From NCBI GenBank assembly GCA_001824005.1, contig MHWG01000007.1, forward strand, positions 1 through 30,896: a stretch of 30,896 nucleotides of DNA, read 5' to 3'. The position numbers and the translations under genes were made by a program. How positions within the stretch are numbered: position 1 is the stretch's first letter; every line of letters begins with the position of its first letter. Shown here piece by piece: positions 5,628-12,999 of the stretch. This stretch comes from Candidatus Zambryskibacteria bacterium RIFCSPLOWO2_01_FULL_47_14 (lineage in GTDB: Bacteria > Patescibacteria > Paceibacteria > UBA9973 > Zambryskibacteraceae). The notes beneath the pieces are model-generated. The model had not been told where the DNA came from. It did not search any database and saw only the letters and a list, made by a program, of their open reading frames with translations.

Positions 5628-8038
5628 ATTTTTTGCATTTCACCCCAATTATTTCCCGTATGCGCCTCGGCGACAATGGGCACCCCTGACAATTGTTCCG
5701 GGGGAACAATTATCTCCATTATTTTTTTGAAATTCTTGGCGGCCTCGTCAACCAGTTCCTCCGCAGCCTCGTACACCAGCTCGTCGTGGACTTGGAGCAC
5801 CAGCCGAATTTTCTCCGTCTCGCCATTTCGCTTGATGTGGTCATCAATTTTCTTCATTGCGATCTTAATGATATCCGCTTGTGTCCCTTGAATAGGCGCG
5901 TTGATGGCCATCCTCTCTGCTTGGGCACGCACATACGGCAGGGGTGATTTGAATCCGGTAAAGTATCTTCTCCTGCCAAACAGCGTCTCGGTAAAGCCTT
6001 TGCGGGAGGCTTCCGCCTTGACCCTCTCGATGTAAGCGGCCAACTCGGTAAAGGTTTCAAAATATTCATTATAAAATTCTTGAGCCGTTTTCCTATCGCT
6101 TTTTAAATTAGCCTGGAGAGCCGTGACACCCATGCCATAAAGGATGCCGAAATTGATGGCTTTGGCTTGCCATCTTTCAATACCAATCTTTTCCGCCACG
6201 GCTTTATGCACATCTTCACCATTTTTAAATATCTCAATAAACTTTTTATCTTCAGAAAGAATGGCGGCCAAGCGAAGTTCTATTTGAGAATAATCTAAGG
6301 AGAGGAGCTTAAAGCCTTTCTCCGCTACAAAAGCTGTGCGAATAGCTCGGCCGAGAGCAGACTTGATAGGAATATTCTGAAGATTGGGATTGTTGCTGGC
6401 CATCCTGCCAGTAGCGGCACCAGACTGGATGAAGGTCGAGTGAAGGCGCGAATTCTTGTCCAGAAGCGGTGGGATCGCATCTATATAAGTATTTAAAAGC
6501 TTGGCTAATTCCCGGTATTCGAGGATCAGCCCGATAATCGGGTGCTTGTCTCTCAATTTTTCAAGCTCTGATTCGCGGGTGGAGAGAGCGCCTCCGGGAG
6601 TTTTCTTCTGCCGCTTCTGTGCGAGGCCAAGCTTGGCGAAAAGTATGCCACCCAATATTTTCGGCGAGTTGATGTTGAATTCTTCTCCGGCCTCTTTCCA
6701 AATTTCTTTCTCCAGCCGGGAGAGCTCCTGGTGATAAATTTCCGCAAGTTTGGATAAAATTTTATTATCAATCTTAATACCGGTATTATTCATGCGCTCC
6801 ACCACCTCCATCAAGGGCTTCTCTATCTGTTCGAAAACATAACGCACCTTCCTTTTATCCAGCTCTTCTTCGATTGTCTTCTTGGCCCCCTTTAAATCTT
6901 TGGCCCCGGTAAAATTCATCACATCTTCAATCGTCGGCGCAGTAATATTGGAATCAATAACCCAAAGCGCGAGACACGACTCTTTCTCTTCTAGAGAATT
7001 CTGAAGCTGCGGCAAAAAAGCGTCGCGGACTGCGTCGGCAGGAGCGGAGCGTGCGTCCCGAGCACGGGACGATAGCGCGGTTTTTTGCCCGGTTTCAGAA
7101 TTCTCAGCTAATTTCTTCACCCTTTCGCTCAAGGTTCTAAAGCCGAGAATCTTGAAAAGTGCCAAAACTTTTTCCAGATCGAAATTTTCTTTCCACTCTG
7201 CCGGCAATTTGAAATTTATCGGCGCGTCGGTGCGGATAGTGGCCAGGGTTTTCGAAAAAAGTGCTTCCTCTTCTCCCTCGAGCAGAATATTTTTTATTCT
7301 CTCCCTTACATCTGCTTTCTCTTTTTTCAGAACCTTGTAAATCTCTTCTATCGCACCGTATTTTTGAATAAGTTCCGTTGCAGTTTTCTCTCCTATGCCC
7401 TTCACTCCCACAATATTGTCCGAGGGATCACCTCGAAGACCTTTGTAATCAATGAGTTTCTTCGGCGGGAAACCGAACCTCTCAACCACTTTTTTCTCAT
7501 CGTAAAGAATAGTGTCGTTAAGCCCTTTTTTAAGGGTGTAGACCTGAACTTTTTTGCCGTCCACCAATTGCATCGTGTCCATGTCGCCAGAAGCTATTAT
7601 GACGTCGGGATTTAGGATTTTGGATTTAGGATTTAGGATTTTATGCACAATGGTGCCAATGATATCGTCGGCCTCGAAGCCGGGGCATGAATAAATTGGG
7701 ATACCAAACGCTTTGAAAACATCTTTGGCCCGCTCAAGCTGAAGTTCGAGATCCTTCTCATTCTCTTTCCTGCCAGCCTTATAGCTCTCCGCCGCTTCGT
7801 GGCGGAAAGTGGGTCCAGAGAGATCGAAGGCCGCCACGATGTAATCGGGCTTCAGGTCATTTATGATTTTTATAAGCATGGCCACCAGACCGTAGAGAGC
7901 GCCGGTCGGTTCGCCGGTCGAGGCGGCGGAGAACTCCGGCAAGGCATGATAAGCGCGATGGATAATGGCGTGTGAGTCAAGCAATATGAGCTTCTCCTTT
8001 TGTTCCTTGTTTCTTGTTCCTTGTTTCTTGTTAGCCAT
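5624..8038 (-). CDS. polA: DNA polymerase I (5' nuclease and polymerase domains)
   Basis: The 804-residue protein fills gaps and removes primers. Residues about 17-300 form the 5'-3' nuclease (LLDSHAIIHRAYHAL, GFEADDIIGT, SGDMDTMQLV, KGLRGDPSDNIVGVKGIGEKTA). Residues about 400-804 form the polymerase: motif A LSLDYSQIELRL near 580, O-helix AKAINFGILYGM near 626 and motif C VHDE near 751. There is no intact 3'-5' proofreading domain; the linker is only about 90 residues. Two in-frame repeat insertions stand out: a TTTAGGA-word tandem encoding KILNPKSKILNPD near residue 138, and a 112-bp palindromic element encoding residues about 311-348. The O-helix region is about 10 residues shorter than E. 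coli Pol I just before AKAINFG. The N-terminal 15-residue extension is also repeat-encoded. It overlaps tsaE by 8 and the holA-like gene by 4 bases. Confidence 0.95.
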   Translation of the reverse strand: MANKKQGTRNKEQKEKLILLDSHAIIHRAYHALPEFSAASTGEPTGALYGLVAMLIKIINDLKPDYIVAAFDLSGPTFRHEAAESYKAGRKENEKDLELQLERAKDVFKAFGIPIYSCPGFEADDIIGTIVHKILNPKSKILNPDVIIASGDMDTMQLVDGKKVQVYTLKKGLNDTILYDEKKVVERFGFPPKKLIDYKGLRGDPSDNIVGVKGIGEKTATELIQKYGAIEEIYKVLKKEKADVRERIKNILLEGEEEALFSKTLATIRTDAPINFKLPAEWKENFDLEKVLALFKILGFRTLSERVKKLAENSETGQKTALSSRARDARSAPADAVRDAFLPQLQNSLEEKESCLALWVIDSNITAPTIEDVMNFTGAKDLKGAKKTIEEELDKRKVRYVFEQIEKPLMEVVERMNNTGIKIDNKILSKLAEIYHQELSRLEKEIWKEAGEEFNINSPKILGGILFAKLGLAQKRQKKTPGGALSTRESELEKLRDKHPIIGLILEYRELAKLLNTYIDAIPPLLDKNSRLHSTFIQSGAATGRMASNNPNLQNIPIKSALGRAIRTAFVAEKGFKLLSLDYSQIELRLAAILSEDKKFIEIFKNGEDVHKAVAEKIGIERWQAKAINFGILYGMGVTALQANLKSDRKTAQEFYNEYFETFTELAAYIERVKAEASRKGFTETLFGRRRYFTGFKSPLPYVRAQAERMAINAPIQGTQADIIKIAMKKIDDHIKRNGETEKIRLVLQVHDELVYEAAEELVDEAAKNFKKIMEIIVPPEQLSGVPIVAEAHTGNNWGEMQKI
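6994..7105. repeat. 112-bp palindromic element inserted in frame in polA
   Basis: The two ends match as inverted repeats: GAGAATTCTGAA at 6994-7005 against TTCAGAATTCTC at 7094-7105, and GGCAAAAAA at 7011-7019 against TTTTTTGCC at 7081-7089. The centre is GC-rich and holds a second hairpin (CGTCCCG/CGGGACG, loop AGCA, 7054-7071). It is read through in frame as an Arg/Ala/Asp-rich stretch between the nuclease and polymerase domains of PolA. Confidence 0.8.
7608..7642. repeat. TTTAGGA-word tandem repeat inside polA
   Basis: On the plus strand the heptamer-like word GGATTTA/TTTAGGA is repeated five times with single-base changes. On the coding strand this gives KILNPKSKILNPD, an insertion in a loop of the 5' nuclease domain between GTIVH and DVIIASGD. 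Confidence 0.75.
8000..8034. repeat. TTGTTCCTTGTTTC tandem repeat at the polA start
   Basis: A 14-base unit is repeated about 2.4 times and encodes the Lys/Gln/Asn-rich extension NKKQGTRNKEQKEK that precedes the first strand of the PolA nuclease domain. Confidence 0.7.
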
Positions 8039-8357
8039 GTTTGAAATGAATTCTTTTGGCGTCTTCGGGTATAAGTCCGGGCACGTTTTCCGGCCATTCG
8101 ATAAATATGATGTTCTCAGGATCTTCTACTAAATCTTGCCAACCAAGGTTTATAAGTTCTTCTTCCCTCTCTATTCTATATGCGTCAATATGCACAAGCT
8201 TCTTAAATCCCTGCCAATCAATACCATAAAAATTCATAATGACGAAAGTGGGACTCGTGACTTGTTCCTCCACACCCGCAATTTTAGCGAAATTTTGGAC
8301 AAAATAAGTTTTACCGGAGCCAAGCTCTCCTTGTAGCGCTATAACGGTCGCCGTCAT
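8031..8357 (-). CDS. tsaE: tRNA t6A biosynthesis ATPase TsaE
   Basis: TsaE is the P-loop ATPase that supports the TsaBD complex in making N6-threonylcarbamoyladenosine at tRNA position 37. The Walker A motif GELGSGKT, the switch segment SPTFVIMNFY, HIDAYRIE with LGWQDL, and IIFIEWPENV are all present in family order. I place the start at ATG 8357 rather than the ATG at 8372, because the latter overlaps a perfect TATAAT that lies exactly 6 bases before 8357; the product is then 108 residues, against about 150 for the family, and lacks the N-terminal helix that normally precedes Walker A. It is first gene of an operon with polA (8-base overlap) and the holA-like gene. Confidence 0.9.
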   Translation of the reverse strand: MTATVIALQGELGSGKTYFVQNFAKIAGVEEQVTSPTFVIMNFYGIDWQGFKKLVHIDAYRIEREEELINLGWQDLVEDPENIIFIEWPENVPGLIPEDAKRIHFKHG

Positions 8358-8363
8358 AGCACT

Positions 8364-8369
8364 ATTATA
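8364..8369 (-). promoter_or_regulatory. -10 element TATAAT of the tsaE-polA operon
   Basis: On the minus strand a perfect TATAAT is followed by AGTGCT (6 bases) and ATG 8357, predicting a leaderless mRNA and fixing the start codon. Confidence 0.75.
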
Positions 8370-8375
8370 CATACG

Positions 8376-8403
8376 AAAACGGGGACCCTTGGGATCCCCG
8401 TTT
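8376..8403 (-). terminator. Terminator of the lipoprotein gene
   Basis: AAACGGGGATCCC and GGGTCCCCGTTT pair around a short AA loop with one internal mismatch. On the minus strand it ends in TTTT, directly after the lipoprotein stop codon and just before the tsaE promoter. Confidence 0.8.
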
Positions 8404-8406
8404 CAT

Positions 8407-8787
8407 CTAATACGAAGATTGGCAAGACACGTAGTCCCGGCCCTCATACGTGATATGGACCACCACCTTGGCCCCGGCTGTACACATGGTGGGGCGCGTG
8501 AGCTTGCCAGTTGTGAGATTCCTCGCCGCGACGCTCACTTGCGTCGTCTTGTCCACCGAGGCAGAGGGCGAGGTGTAACCGTAAACCGGCTGCGTCGGGA
8601 TCGGAATCTCAACCGTAAACTGCGCCGAGCGGTTCGCCTCCACCACATGCTCGGTCCCATCGTTAACCAAGAAGGCAGCTTTGTCGCCACTCGCGTTGTA
8701 GGCAACGAAGGTCGCCTCTTCCATCTTGAACCTGCTGCAGCCAGCCACAGCCAGCACAAGAGCTACAAACAAAAAGGCTTTCCTCAT
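8407..8787 (-). CDS. Predicted lipoprotein, hypothetical
   Basis: The 126-residue product has a clear lipoprotein signal: MRKAFLFVALVLAVAGC, with lipobox VAGC and the lipidated cysteine at residue 17. The mature part is soluble, rich in beta-prone residues, with two later cysteines (MCTAG and a C-terminal YVSCQSSY) that could pair. I do not recognise the family. Unusually for this window it has a strong Shine-Dalgarno sequence (AGGAGG, 6 bases before the ATG), and it is bounded by its own terminator, so it is a self-contained cassette between tsaE and pilB. The opposite strand is also open over most of this length, but it lacks a signal peptide or ribosome site, and I regard it as a shadow. 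Confidence 0.8.
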   Translation of the reverse strand: MRKAFLFVALVLAVAGCSRFKMEEATFVAYNASGDKAAFLVNDGTEHVVEANRSAQFTVEIPIPTQPVYGYTSPSASVDKTTQVSVAARNLTTGKLTRPTMCTAGAKVVVHITYEGRDYVSCQSSY

Positions 8788-8792
8788 CTAGA

Positions 8793-8798
8793 ACCTCC
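8793..8798 (-). promoter_or_regulatory. Strong Shine-Dalgarno site of the lipoprotein gene
   Basis: AAGGAGG on the minus strand precedes ATG 8787 by 6 bases. This is one of only two clear Shine-Dalgarno sites I see in the window. Confidence 0.8.
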
Positions 8799-8822
8799 TT
8801 TTTTAACCCTACAATAATAAGG

Positions 8823-8828
8823 TACAAT
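8823..8828 (+). promoter_or_regulatory. -10 element TACAAT of pilB
   Basis: TACAAT is followed by 7 bases and ATG 8836. The lipoprotein gene is transcribed divergently from the same short intergenic region. Confidence 0.55.
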
Positions 8829-8835
8829 ATAGCAA

Positions 8836-10533
8836 ATGGTCATATTCGACGAAGAGAAGCAGGATGAGCGGGTAAGACTTCTCCGCGAAAAGGAGGAGGA
8901 GGACTTGGCCGCGACTCTTGCCGAGCGTTACGGTATCCCATACATAGATCTCTCGACACACCCTATCGACCTTGATTCTTTGAGAATCATTAAGGAGGCG
9001 GACGCCCGAGCATCCGGTATAGCGATTTTCAACGCCACGGACAAAAAAATTGATGTGGCCGTCCTCTCCCCCAACAACGAGAGGTCCACAACTGTCATAG
9101 AAGACCTGAAGCGACGCGGCTACAGCCCCGAGATTTTCATGACCTCGCATCAGAGTCTTGAGAGAGTCTGGGAGAGATACAAAGATCTCTCGTATTCTTT
9201 CGAAACGAAGTCCGGCGCTCTTGATATCTCAAATGAGGAGATCATCGAGATAACTAGAAAGGTGCATTCGCTTGCCGATATCAAAACGCTCATCGAGGAG
9301 GTGCTCTCGCTCAAGCGCGCCTATCGCATTACCAAAATTCTCGAAATTATTCTCGCCGGAGCGGTTTCTCTCAAAGCCTCCGACGTCCACCTCGAGCCTG
9401 AGGATGAGCGTGTGCGTCTGCGTTACCGCCTCGACGGTGTGCTCACCGACATCCTGCATTTCGATAAAGACACTTACGAACTTCTACTCTCTCGCGTAAA
9501 ATTGGTAAGCGAACTCAAACTCAATCTGCGCGAGAAGGCACAAGACGGGCGCTTCTCGATCAAGCTCGCCGATGTAGAGATAGAAGTGCGCACATCACTC
9601 CTGCCGGGACCCTACGGCGAGTCAATAGTCTTGCGTGTACTCAACCCAGATGCCATCGCCGTCGAGCTCGACCAGCTCGGCATCCACCCGAAGCTTCTGG
9701 AGATTATCTACAAAGAAATCAGAAAACCCAACGGCATGATCCTTACCACAGGGCCCACAGGCTCCGGCAAGACTACCACTCTCTACGCCTTCCTCAAAAG
9801 AATTTACAACCCGGAAATCAAGGTTATCACTATCGAGAACCCGATCGAATACCACCTCCAGGGAATAGTCCAGACGCAGACCGAATCAGATAAAGGATAC
9901 ACTTTTGCCGAAGGCCTCCGCAGCGCCCTGCGTCAAGACCCGGACGTCATCATGGTTGGAGAAATACGCGACGACGAGACAGCGGCTGTCGCGATCAACG
10001 CGGCGCTTACAGGACACCTAGTGCTCTCGACTCTTCATACCAATAATGCGGCCGGCTCCTTCCCCCGGCTTCTGGATCTCGGGGTAAATCCGAAAGTGAT
10101 GAGCTCCGCCATCAACATCTCCATCGCTCAGCGTTTGGTCCGAACTCTTTGCCAATCGTGCAAGAAGGAGGTGCCGCTTGAGGGCGCCGAGAAAGAAAAA
10201 GCGGAAGAAATTATTTCTCAAATCGAAGACAAAACTTATCTTGAAGGCGTTCAAACTGAGAAAACCTGGGTACCGTCGGGATTGGGACCAGACGGTACCG
10301 GCTGTGCCGAATGCAATAACTTAGGCTACAAAGGACGTATCGGCATTTATGAAGCGATTCTCGTAGACGGGAAGATCGAACAAGCGGTGATCAAAAATCC
10401 TTCGGAGCGCGACATCCGCGAAGCGGCCAGGGAGCAGAAGCTTTTAACCCTTGCGCAGGATGGCATAATTAAGGTCTTAAATGGTGTCACCAGCATGGAA
10501 GAACTTAAACGAGTTGTCGATATTGAAATCTGA
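8836..10533 (+). CDS. pilB: Type IV pilus assembly ATPase PilB (GspE family)
   Basis: The 565-residue product is the hexameric extension ATPase of a type IV pilus or type II secretion-like system. An N-terminal N1/MshEN-like region (residues about 20-130) precedes the core. Walker A GPTGSGKTT is near residue 305, the Asp box region ENPIEYHLQGIVQTQ follows, Walker B with DPDVIMVGEIRDDET is near 367, and the His box STLHTNNA near 395. The C-terminal zinc module has CQSC near 438 and CAEC near 491, the usual tetracysteine site. The length is typical for PilB. Other pilus genes (pilC, pilT, pilins) are not in this window, so the operon has been broken up or lies elsewhere. The start has a TACAAT 7 bases upstream. 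Confidence 0.93.
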   Translation: MVIFDEEKQDERVRLLREKEEEDLAATLAERYGIPYIDLSTHPIDLDSLRIIKEADARASGIAIFNATDKKIDVAVLSPNNERSTTVIEDLKRRGYSPEIFMTSHQSLERVWERYKDLSYSFETKSGALDISNEEIIEITRKVHSLADIKTLIEEVLSLKRAYRITKILEIILAGAVSLKASDVHLEPEDERVRLRYRLDGVLTDILHFDKDTYELLLSRVKLVSELKLNLREKAQDGRFSIKLADVEIEVRTSLLPGPYGESIVLRVLNPDAIAVELDQLGIHPKLLEIIYKEIRKPNGMILTTGPTGSGKTTTLYAFLKRIYNPEIKVITIENPIEYHLQGIVQTQTESDKGYTFAEGLRSALRQDPDVIMVGEIRDDETAAVAINAALTGHLVLSTLHTNNAAGSFPRLLDLGVNPKVMSSAINISIAQRLVRTLCQSCKKEVPLEGAEKEKAEEIISQIEDKTYLEGVQTEKTWVPSGLGPDGTGCAECNNLGYKGRIGIYEAILVDGKIEQAVIKNPSERDIREAAREQKLLTLAQDGIIKVLNGVTSMEELKRVVDIEI

Positions 10534-10562
10534 AACAAACCGGGATAACTTAGAGAAAGACT

Positions 10563-10580
10563 GTTCGACAAGCTCACGGC
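10563..10580. repeat. Degenerate relative of the CCCTGAGC... dispersed repeat
   Basis: GTTCGACAAGCTCACGGC resembles the reverse complement of the 19-base core found at 1068-1086 and 22388-22406, with changes at the ends. It lies between pilB and the inverted-repeat element. Confidence 0.45.
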
Positions 10581-10591
10581 AAAATCAAGCC

Positions 10592-10687
10592 CATAAATCT
10601 CTAAGCAAAAGTCAAATGATTTTCTTGAGGATAGCTCCAGTAAACCAGAGCGTCCTTAGAAAACTATCCGTTGCTTAGAGATTTATG
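10592..10687. repeat. 96-bp non-coding inverted-repeat element between pilB and ruvB
   Basis: Perfect 17-base inverted ends (CATAAATCTCTAAGCAA at 10592-10608, its complement at 10671-10687) enclose 62 bases that can fold further: TTTTCT with AGAAAA, GGATAG with CTATCC, and a small CTC/GAG hairpin around CAGTAAACCA. No open reading frame is present. It could be a miniature transposable element or a structured RNA in the ruvB leader; the ruvB -10 lies beyond it, so it is not part of a ruvB transcript from that promoter. Confidence 0.75.
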
Positions 10688-10712
10688 AGCTGGACCGTAT
10701 TAAAGTTTAGCA

Positions 10713-10718
10713 CATAAT
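10713..10718 (+). promoter_or_regulatory. -10 element CATAAT of ruvB-yebC
   Basis: CATAAT is followed by 7 bases and ATG 10726, again leaving almost no leader. Confidence 0.45.
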
Positions 10719-10725
10719 ACTTTTT

Positions 10726-11766
10726 ATGTCAAGTAAGAAAATTAAGGAGGAAAAGGGGAAGGGAGCCACGAATGAGGCGGCCGTCCCCTCGCACCTCGAC
10801 CGTGAACTACGCCCCTCAAATTGGAATGACTATATAGGCCAGAAAGCGGTAAAAGATAACCTCCATATTCTGCTCAAAGCGGCCTCCGAGCGCGGCGTGC
10901 CGCCGGAGCATGTGCTCTTCTACGGCCCGCCGGGCCTCGGCAAGACCACTCTTGCCCACTTGGTGGCCAGAGAAACTAGCCGGAATCTTAAAATCACTTC
11001 TGGTCCGGCCATCGAGCGCGTCGGCGATTTGGCCTCTATCCTCACCAACCTCTCCGCGGGCGACATTCTCTTCATTGATGAGATCCATCGGCTCAATAAA
11101 ACCATTGAGGAAGTGCTCTACCCTGCTATGGAGTCGGGCGTGCTCGACATCATTATCGGCAAGGGTCCTTCGGCCAGAACAATTCAGCTGGAGCTGCCGC
11201 CCTTTACTCTCCTTGCGGCCACAACGCGAGTGGCCATGATTTCCTCCCCTTTGCGAAGCCGCTTCTCTGGTGGAGTTTTCCGACTTGATTTCTATACGGA
11301 GAAAGAAATAGAAGAAATCCTCCGCCGTTCGGCAAAGATTATCGGGGTAGAGCTTAAAGGCAATGCGGAGAAGGAAATCGCGAGGCGAAGCCGCTTCACG
11401 CCGAGAACCGCCAATTATTTCCTCAAGCGCGCCCGCGACTTCGCCCAAGTCGAAGGGCGGGAACTCAATATCGAGACGGTGCACTCGGCGCTTGAGCTCC
11501 TTGGTATCGATGAGTTGGGTCTCTCGCCTTCAGACCGCCGCCTGCTTCTGGTAATTGCCGAGAAATTCGGCGGCGGGCCGGTGGGCTTAGGCACTTTGTC
11601 CGCGGCTCTCTCAGAGGAAGAGACGACGATTGAGGAGTTCAACGAGCCATACCTTCTCCAGCTCGGACTCATCGAGCGCACTACCCGCGGCCGCGCCCTT
11701 ACCCCTCACGCCTATGAGCATCTCGGCAAAACCCCGCCGAAGAATTTGCAGAAAAAACTTCTATGA
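10726..11766 (+). CDS. ruvB: Holliday junction branch-migration ATPase RuvB
   Basis: The 346-residue AAA+ motor of the RuvABC resolvasome. After a charged 20-residue leader, the LRPSNWNDYIGQ segment, Walker A YGPPGLGKTT (residues about 64-73), Walker B LFIDEIHRL and sensor region LLAATTRVAMISSPLRSRF follow, with the arginine finger in the latter. The C-terminal winged helix includes GGGPVGLGTLSAALSEE and the RGRALTPHAYEHLG signature. RuvB pumps DNA through the RuvA-bound junction using ATP. It overlaps yebC by 4 bases (ATGA). A LIERTTRGR segment near the end is typical. The classical ruvC-ruvA-ruvB order is not kept; ruvA lies 8 kb upstream in another operon. Confidence 0.96.
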   Translation: MSSKKIKEEKGKGATNEAAVPSHLDRELRPSNWNDYIGQKAVKDNLHILLKAASERGVPPEHVLFYGPPGLGKTTLAHLVARETSRNLKITSGPAIERVGDLASILTNLSAGDILFIDEIHRLNKTIEEVLYPAMESGVLDIIIGKGPSARTIQLELPPFTLLAATTRVAMISSPLRSRFSGGVFRLDFYTEKEIEEILRRSAKIIGVELKGNAEKEIARRSRFTPRTANYFLKRARDFAQVEGRELNIETVHSALELLGIDELGLSPSDRRLLLVIAEKFGGGPVGLGTLSAALSEEETTIEEFNEPYLLQLGLIERTTRGRALTPHAYEHLGKTPPKNLQKKLL

Positions 11767-12281
11767 GTGGACACAACAAGTGGTCGAAGATTAAGAGGCA
11801 GAAGGCGGGAACGGATGCCGCGAAGTCAAAGATTTTTGGCAAGTTGGCCAGAATGATTACCATTGCGGCAAAGCAGGGTAAGGGTTTGGAACAAGCGAAA
11901 GAAAAAGCCCGCGAATTCGGCATGCCCAAAGAAAATATAGAACGTGCTGTTAAAAAAAGTTCCGAATCTAGTGCCGAAAACATGGAACATATTATCTACG
12001 AATCCTACGGCCCGGGCGGCTCGGCCCTAATCATCGAAGCGCTCACTGGCAACAGGAATAAGGCTGCGCAGGAGATAAAGTTTATCCTCGGGAAACACGG
12101 TTTCTCGCTGGCCGCTCCCGGCTCGGCTATGTGGGCTTTTAAAAAAGAACCGGCAACCAACGACTTACAGCCGACAGCAACTGTCAAAATTACTGAAGAA
12201 GAATCTAAAGCCCTCGAAAAATTAATGGACGAACTCGAAGACAATGACGAAATCCAGGAGGTCTACACAAACGCCGAATAA
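11763..12281 (+). CDS. yebC: YebC/PmpR family protein, internally shortened
   Basis: YebC-family proteins act in translation (relief of stalling at proline-rich stretches) and have been described as transcriptional regulators. The N-terminal domain is intact (MSGHNKWSKIKRQKAGTDAAK, then KLARMITIAAKQG and MPKENIERAVKK), as is the YESYGPGGSALIIEALTGNRNKAAQEIKFILGKHG region and the GSAMWAF turn. Then about 70 residues of the usual 240-250 are missing: the protein passes almost directly to the final helix and LEDNDEIQEVYTNAE, giving 172 residues in all. The C-terminal signature shows this is an internal deletion, not a truncation. It starts within the ruvB stop (4-base overlap). A REP-like palindrome begins 2 bases after its stop. 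Confidence 0.9.
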   Translation: MSGHNKWSKIKRQKAGTDAAKSKIFGKLARMITIAAKQGKGLEQAKEKAREFGMPKENIERAVKKSSESSAENMEHIIYESYGPGGSALIIEALTGNRNKAAQEIKFILGKHGFSLAAPGSAMWAFKKEPATNDLQPTATVKITEEESKALEKLMDELEDNDEIQEVYTNAE

Positions 12282-12283
12282 TA

Positions 12284-12308
12284 CCTAGCAAGAACGGTTC
12301 TTGCTAGG
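12284..12308. repeat. 25-bp REP-like palindrome, left copy
   Basis: A perfect palindrome with 12-base arms (CCTAGCAAGAAC and its complement) around a single G. It is identical to 13000-13024; together they bracket the transposase gene. It may also end yebC transcripts, although no T run follows. Confidence 0.9.
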
Positions 12309-12321
12309 TTGAGATTTTGGT

Positions 12322-12984
12322 TTATATGAAATAGTTATCAACAAAATCTTGAAAACAGTTGGTAGTTTGAAAATAGTTTGGAAAATTTTCTGTTTTAAGA
12401 AGGTTTTTCTCTACTCTATCCACGCCAAAGTAATCGAGGTAGCTGGAATATTCATATGATTCAAGAAATTTTTTCATATCCTTGGAGGGTTTTTTGATTT
12501 GATTCTCCCATATGGGAAATTTTATTTCTAATGGATTAATGTGGATATATCCAAACAGTTGTCTCATATAATTATCATCTGTTCCTATCAACTTAGACTT
12601 AAACAGTCCGCCAAAAAGAGCCCCGCTTCTCTCATGTCGAATATTAAAATACATGGAATATCCCACGCCCAATTTTCTCATAAATTTAGTTATCCCCCCA
12701 TCAGTCTCCTGTCTTATCAGTAAATGAAAATGGTTTGTCATCAAACACCATGATCCAATTGAAACAATAGGTTTGCCTCTTTCCATCACCAGAACCTCAT
12801 CGAATGTCTTTTGTTGGTGATTTAGAATATTGTCCAACCGAAAAGAATTGTCGGAATTTGCAAGATACATTAGCATTACAAATCGCTCATAATCTTTTTT
12901 TAATTTAAAAATCACTCGTTTATCTATCCCACGATTATAGATATGATAATACTCGCCCGTAATAAAAGGATCTTTGTGTAACAT
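12322..12984 (-). CDS. REP-associated tyrosine transposase (RAYT, IS200-like Y1 HUH family)
   Basis: This 220-residue protein belongs to the single-strand HUH transposases. The N-terminus reads YYHIYNRGIDKRVIF, the HUH pair is H85 and H87 in MTNHFHLL, and the candidate catalytic tyrosine is Y109 in the GVGYSMYFN segment (Y112 is the alternative). HERSGALFGGLFKSKLI and YIHINPLE further match the family. RAYTs nick and join DNA at short palindromes and are thought to spread REP sequences. Here two identical 25-bp palindromes flank the gene. It is AT-richer than its neighbours, which suggests recent arrival. The ATG is preceded by TATACT and exactly 6 bases, so it carries its own leaderless promoter. 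It appears intact and possibly active. Confidence 0.92.
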   Translation of the reverse strand: MLHKDPFITGEYYHIYNRGIDKRVIFKLKKDYERFVMLMYLANSDNSFRLDNILNHQQKTFDEVLVMERGKPIVSIGSWCLMTNHFHLLIRQETDGGITKFMRKLGVGYSMYFNIRHERSGALFGGLFKSKLIGTDDNYMRQLFGYIHINPLEIKFPIWENQIKKPSKDMKKFLESYEYSSYLDYFGVDRVEKNLLKTENFPNYFQTTNCFQDFVDNYFI

Positions 12985-12990
12985 ATAAAT

Positions 12991-12996
12991 AGTATA
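12991..12996 (-). promoter_or_regulatory. -10 element TATACT of the transposase gene
   Basis: On the minus strand TATACT is followed by ATTTAT (6 bases) and ATG 12984. It lies inside the right REP boundary, so it moves with the element. Confidence 0.65.
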
Positions 12997-12999
12997 TCA

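Noticed and set aside
8358..8372. Upstream start of tsaE at ATG 8372
   Set aside because: That ATG overlaps the perfect TATAAT, and transcription would begin downstream of it; ATG 8357 fits the window-wide spacing rule.
8389..8817. 142-codon frame on the plus strand opposite the lipoprotein gene
   Set aside because: The minus-strand gene has a lipoprotein signal, a Shine-Dalgarno site and a terminator; the plus frame has none of these and runs through the terminator.
10816..11484. 222-codon antisense frame within ruvB
   Set aside because: It lies entirely opposite a conserved, intact ruvB and its sequence looks like a shadow of ruvB codons.
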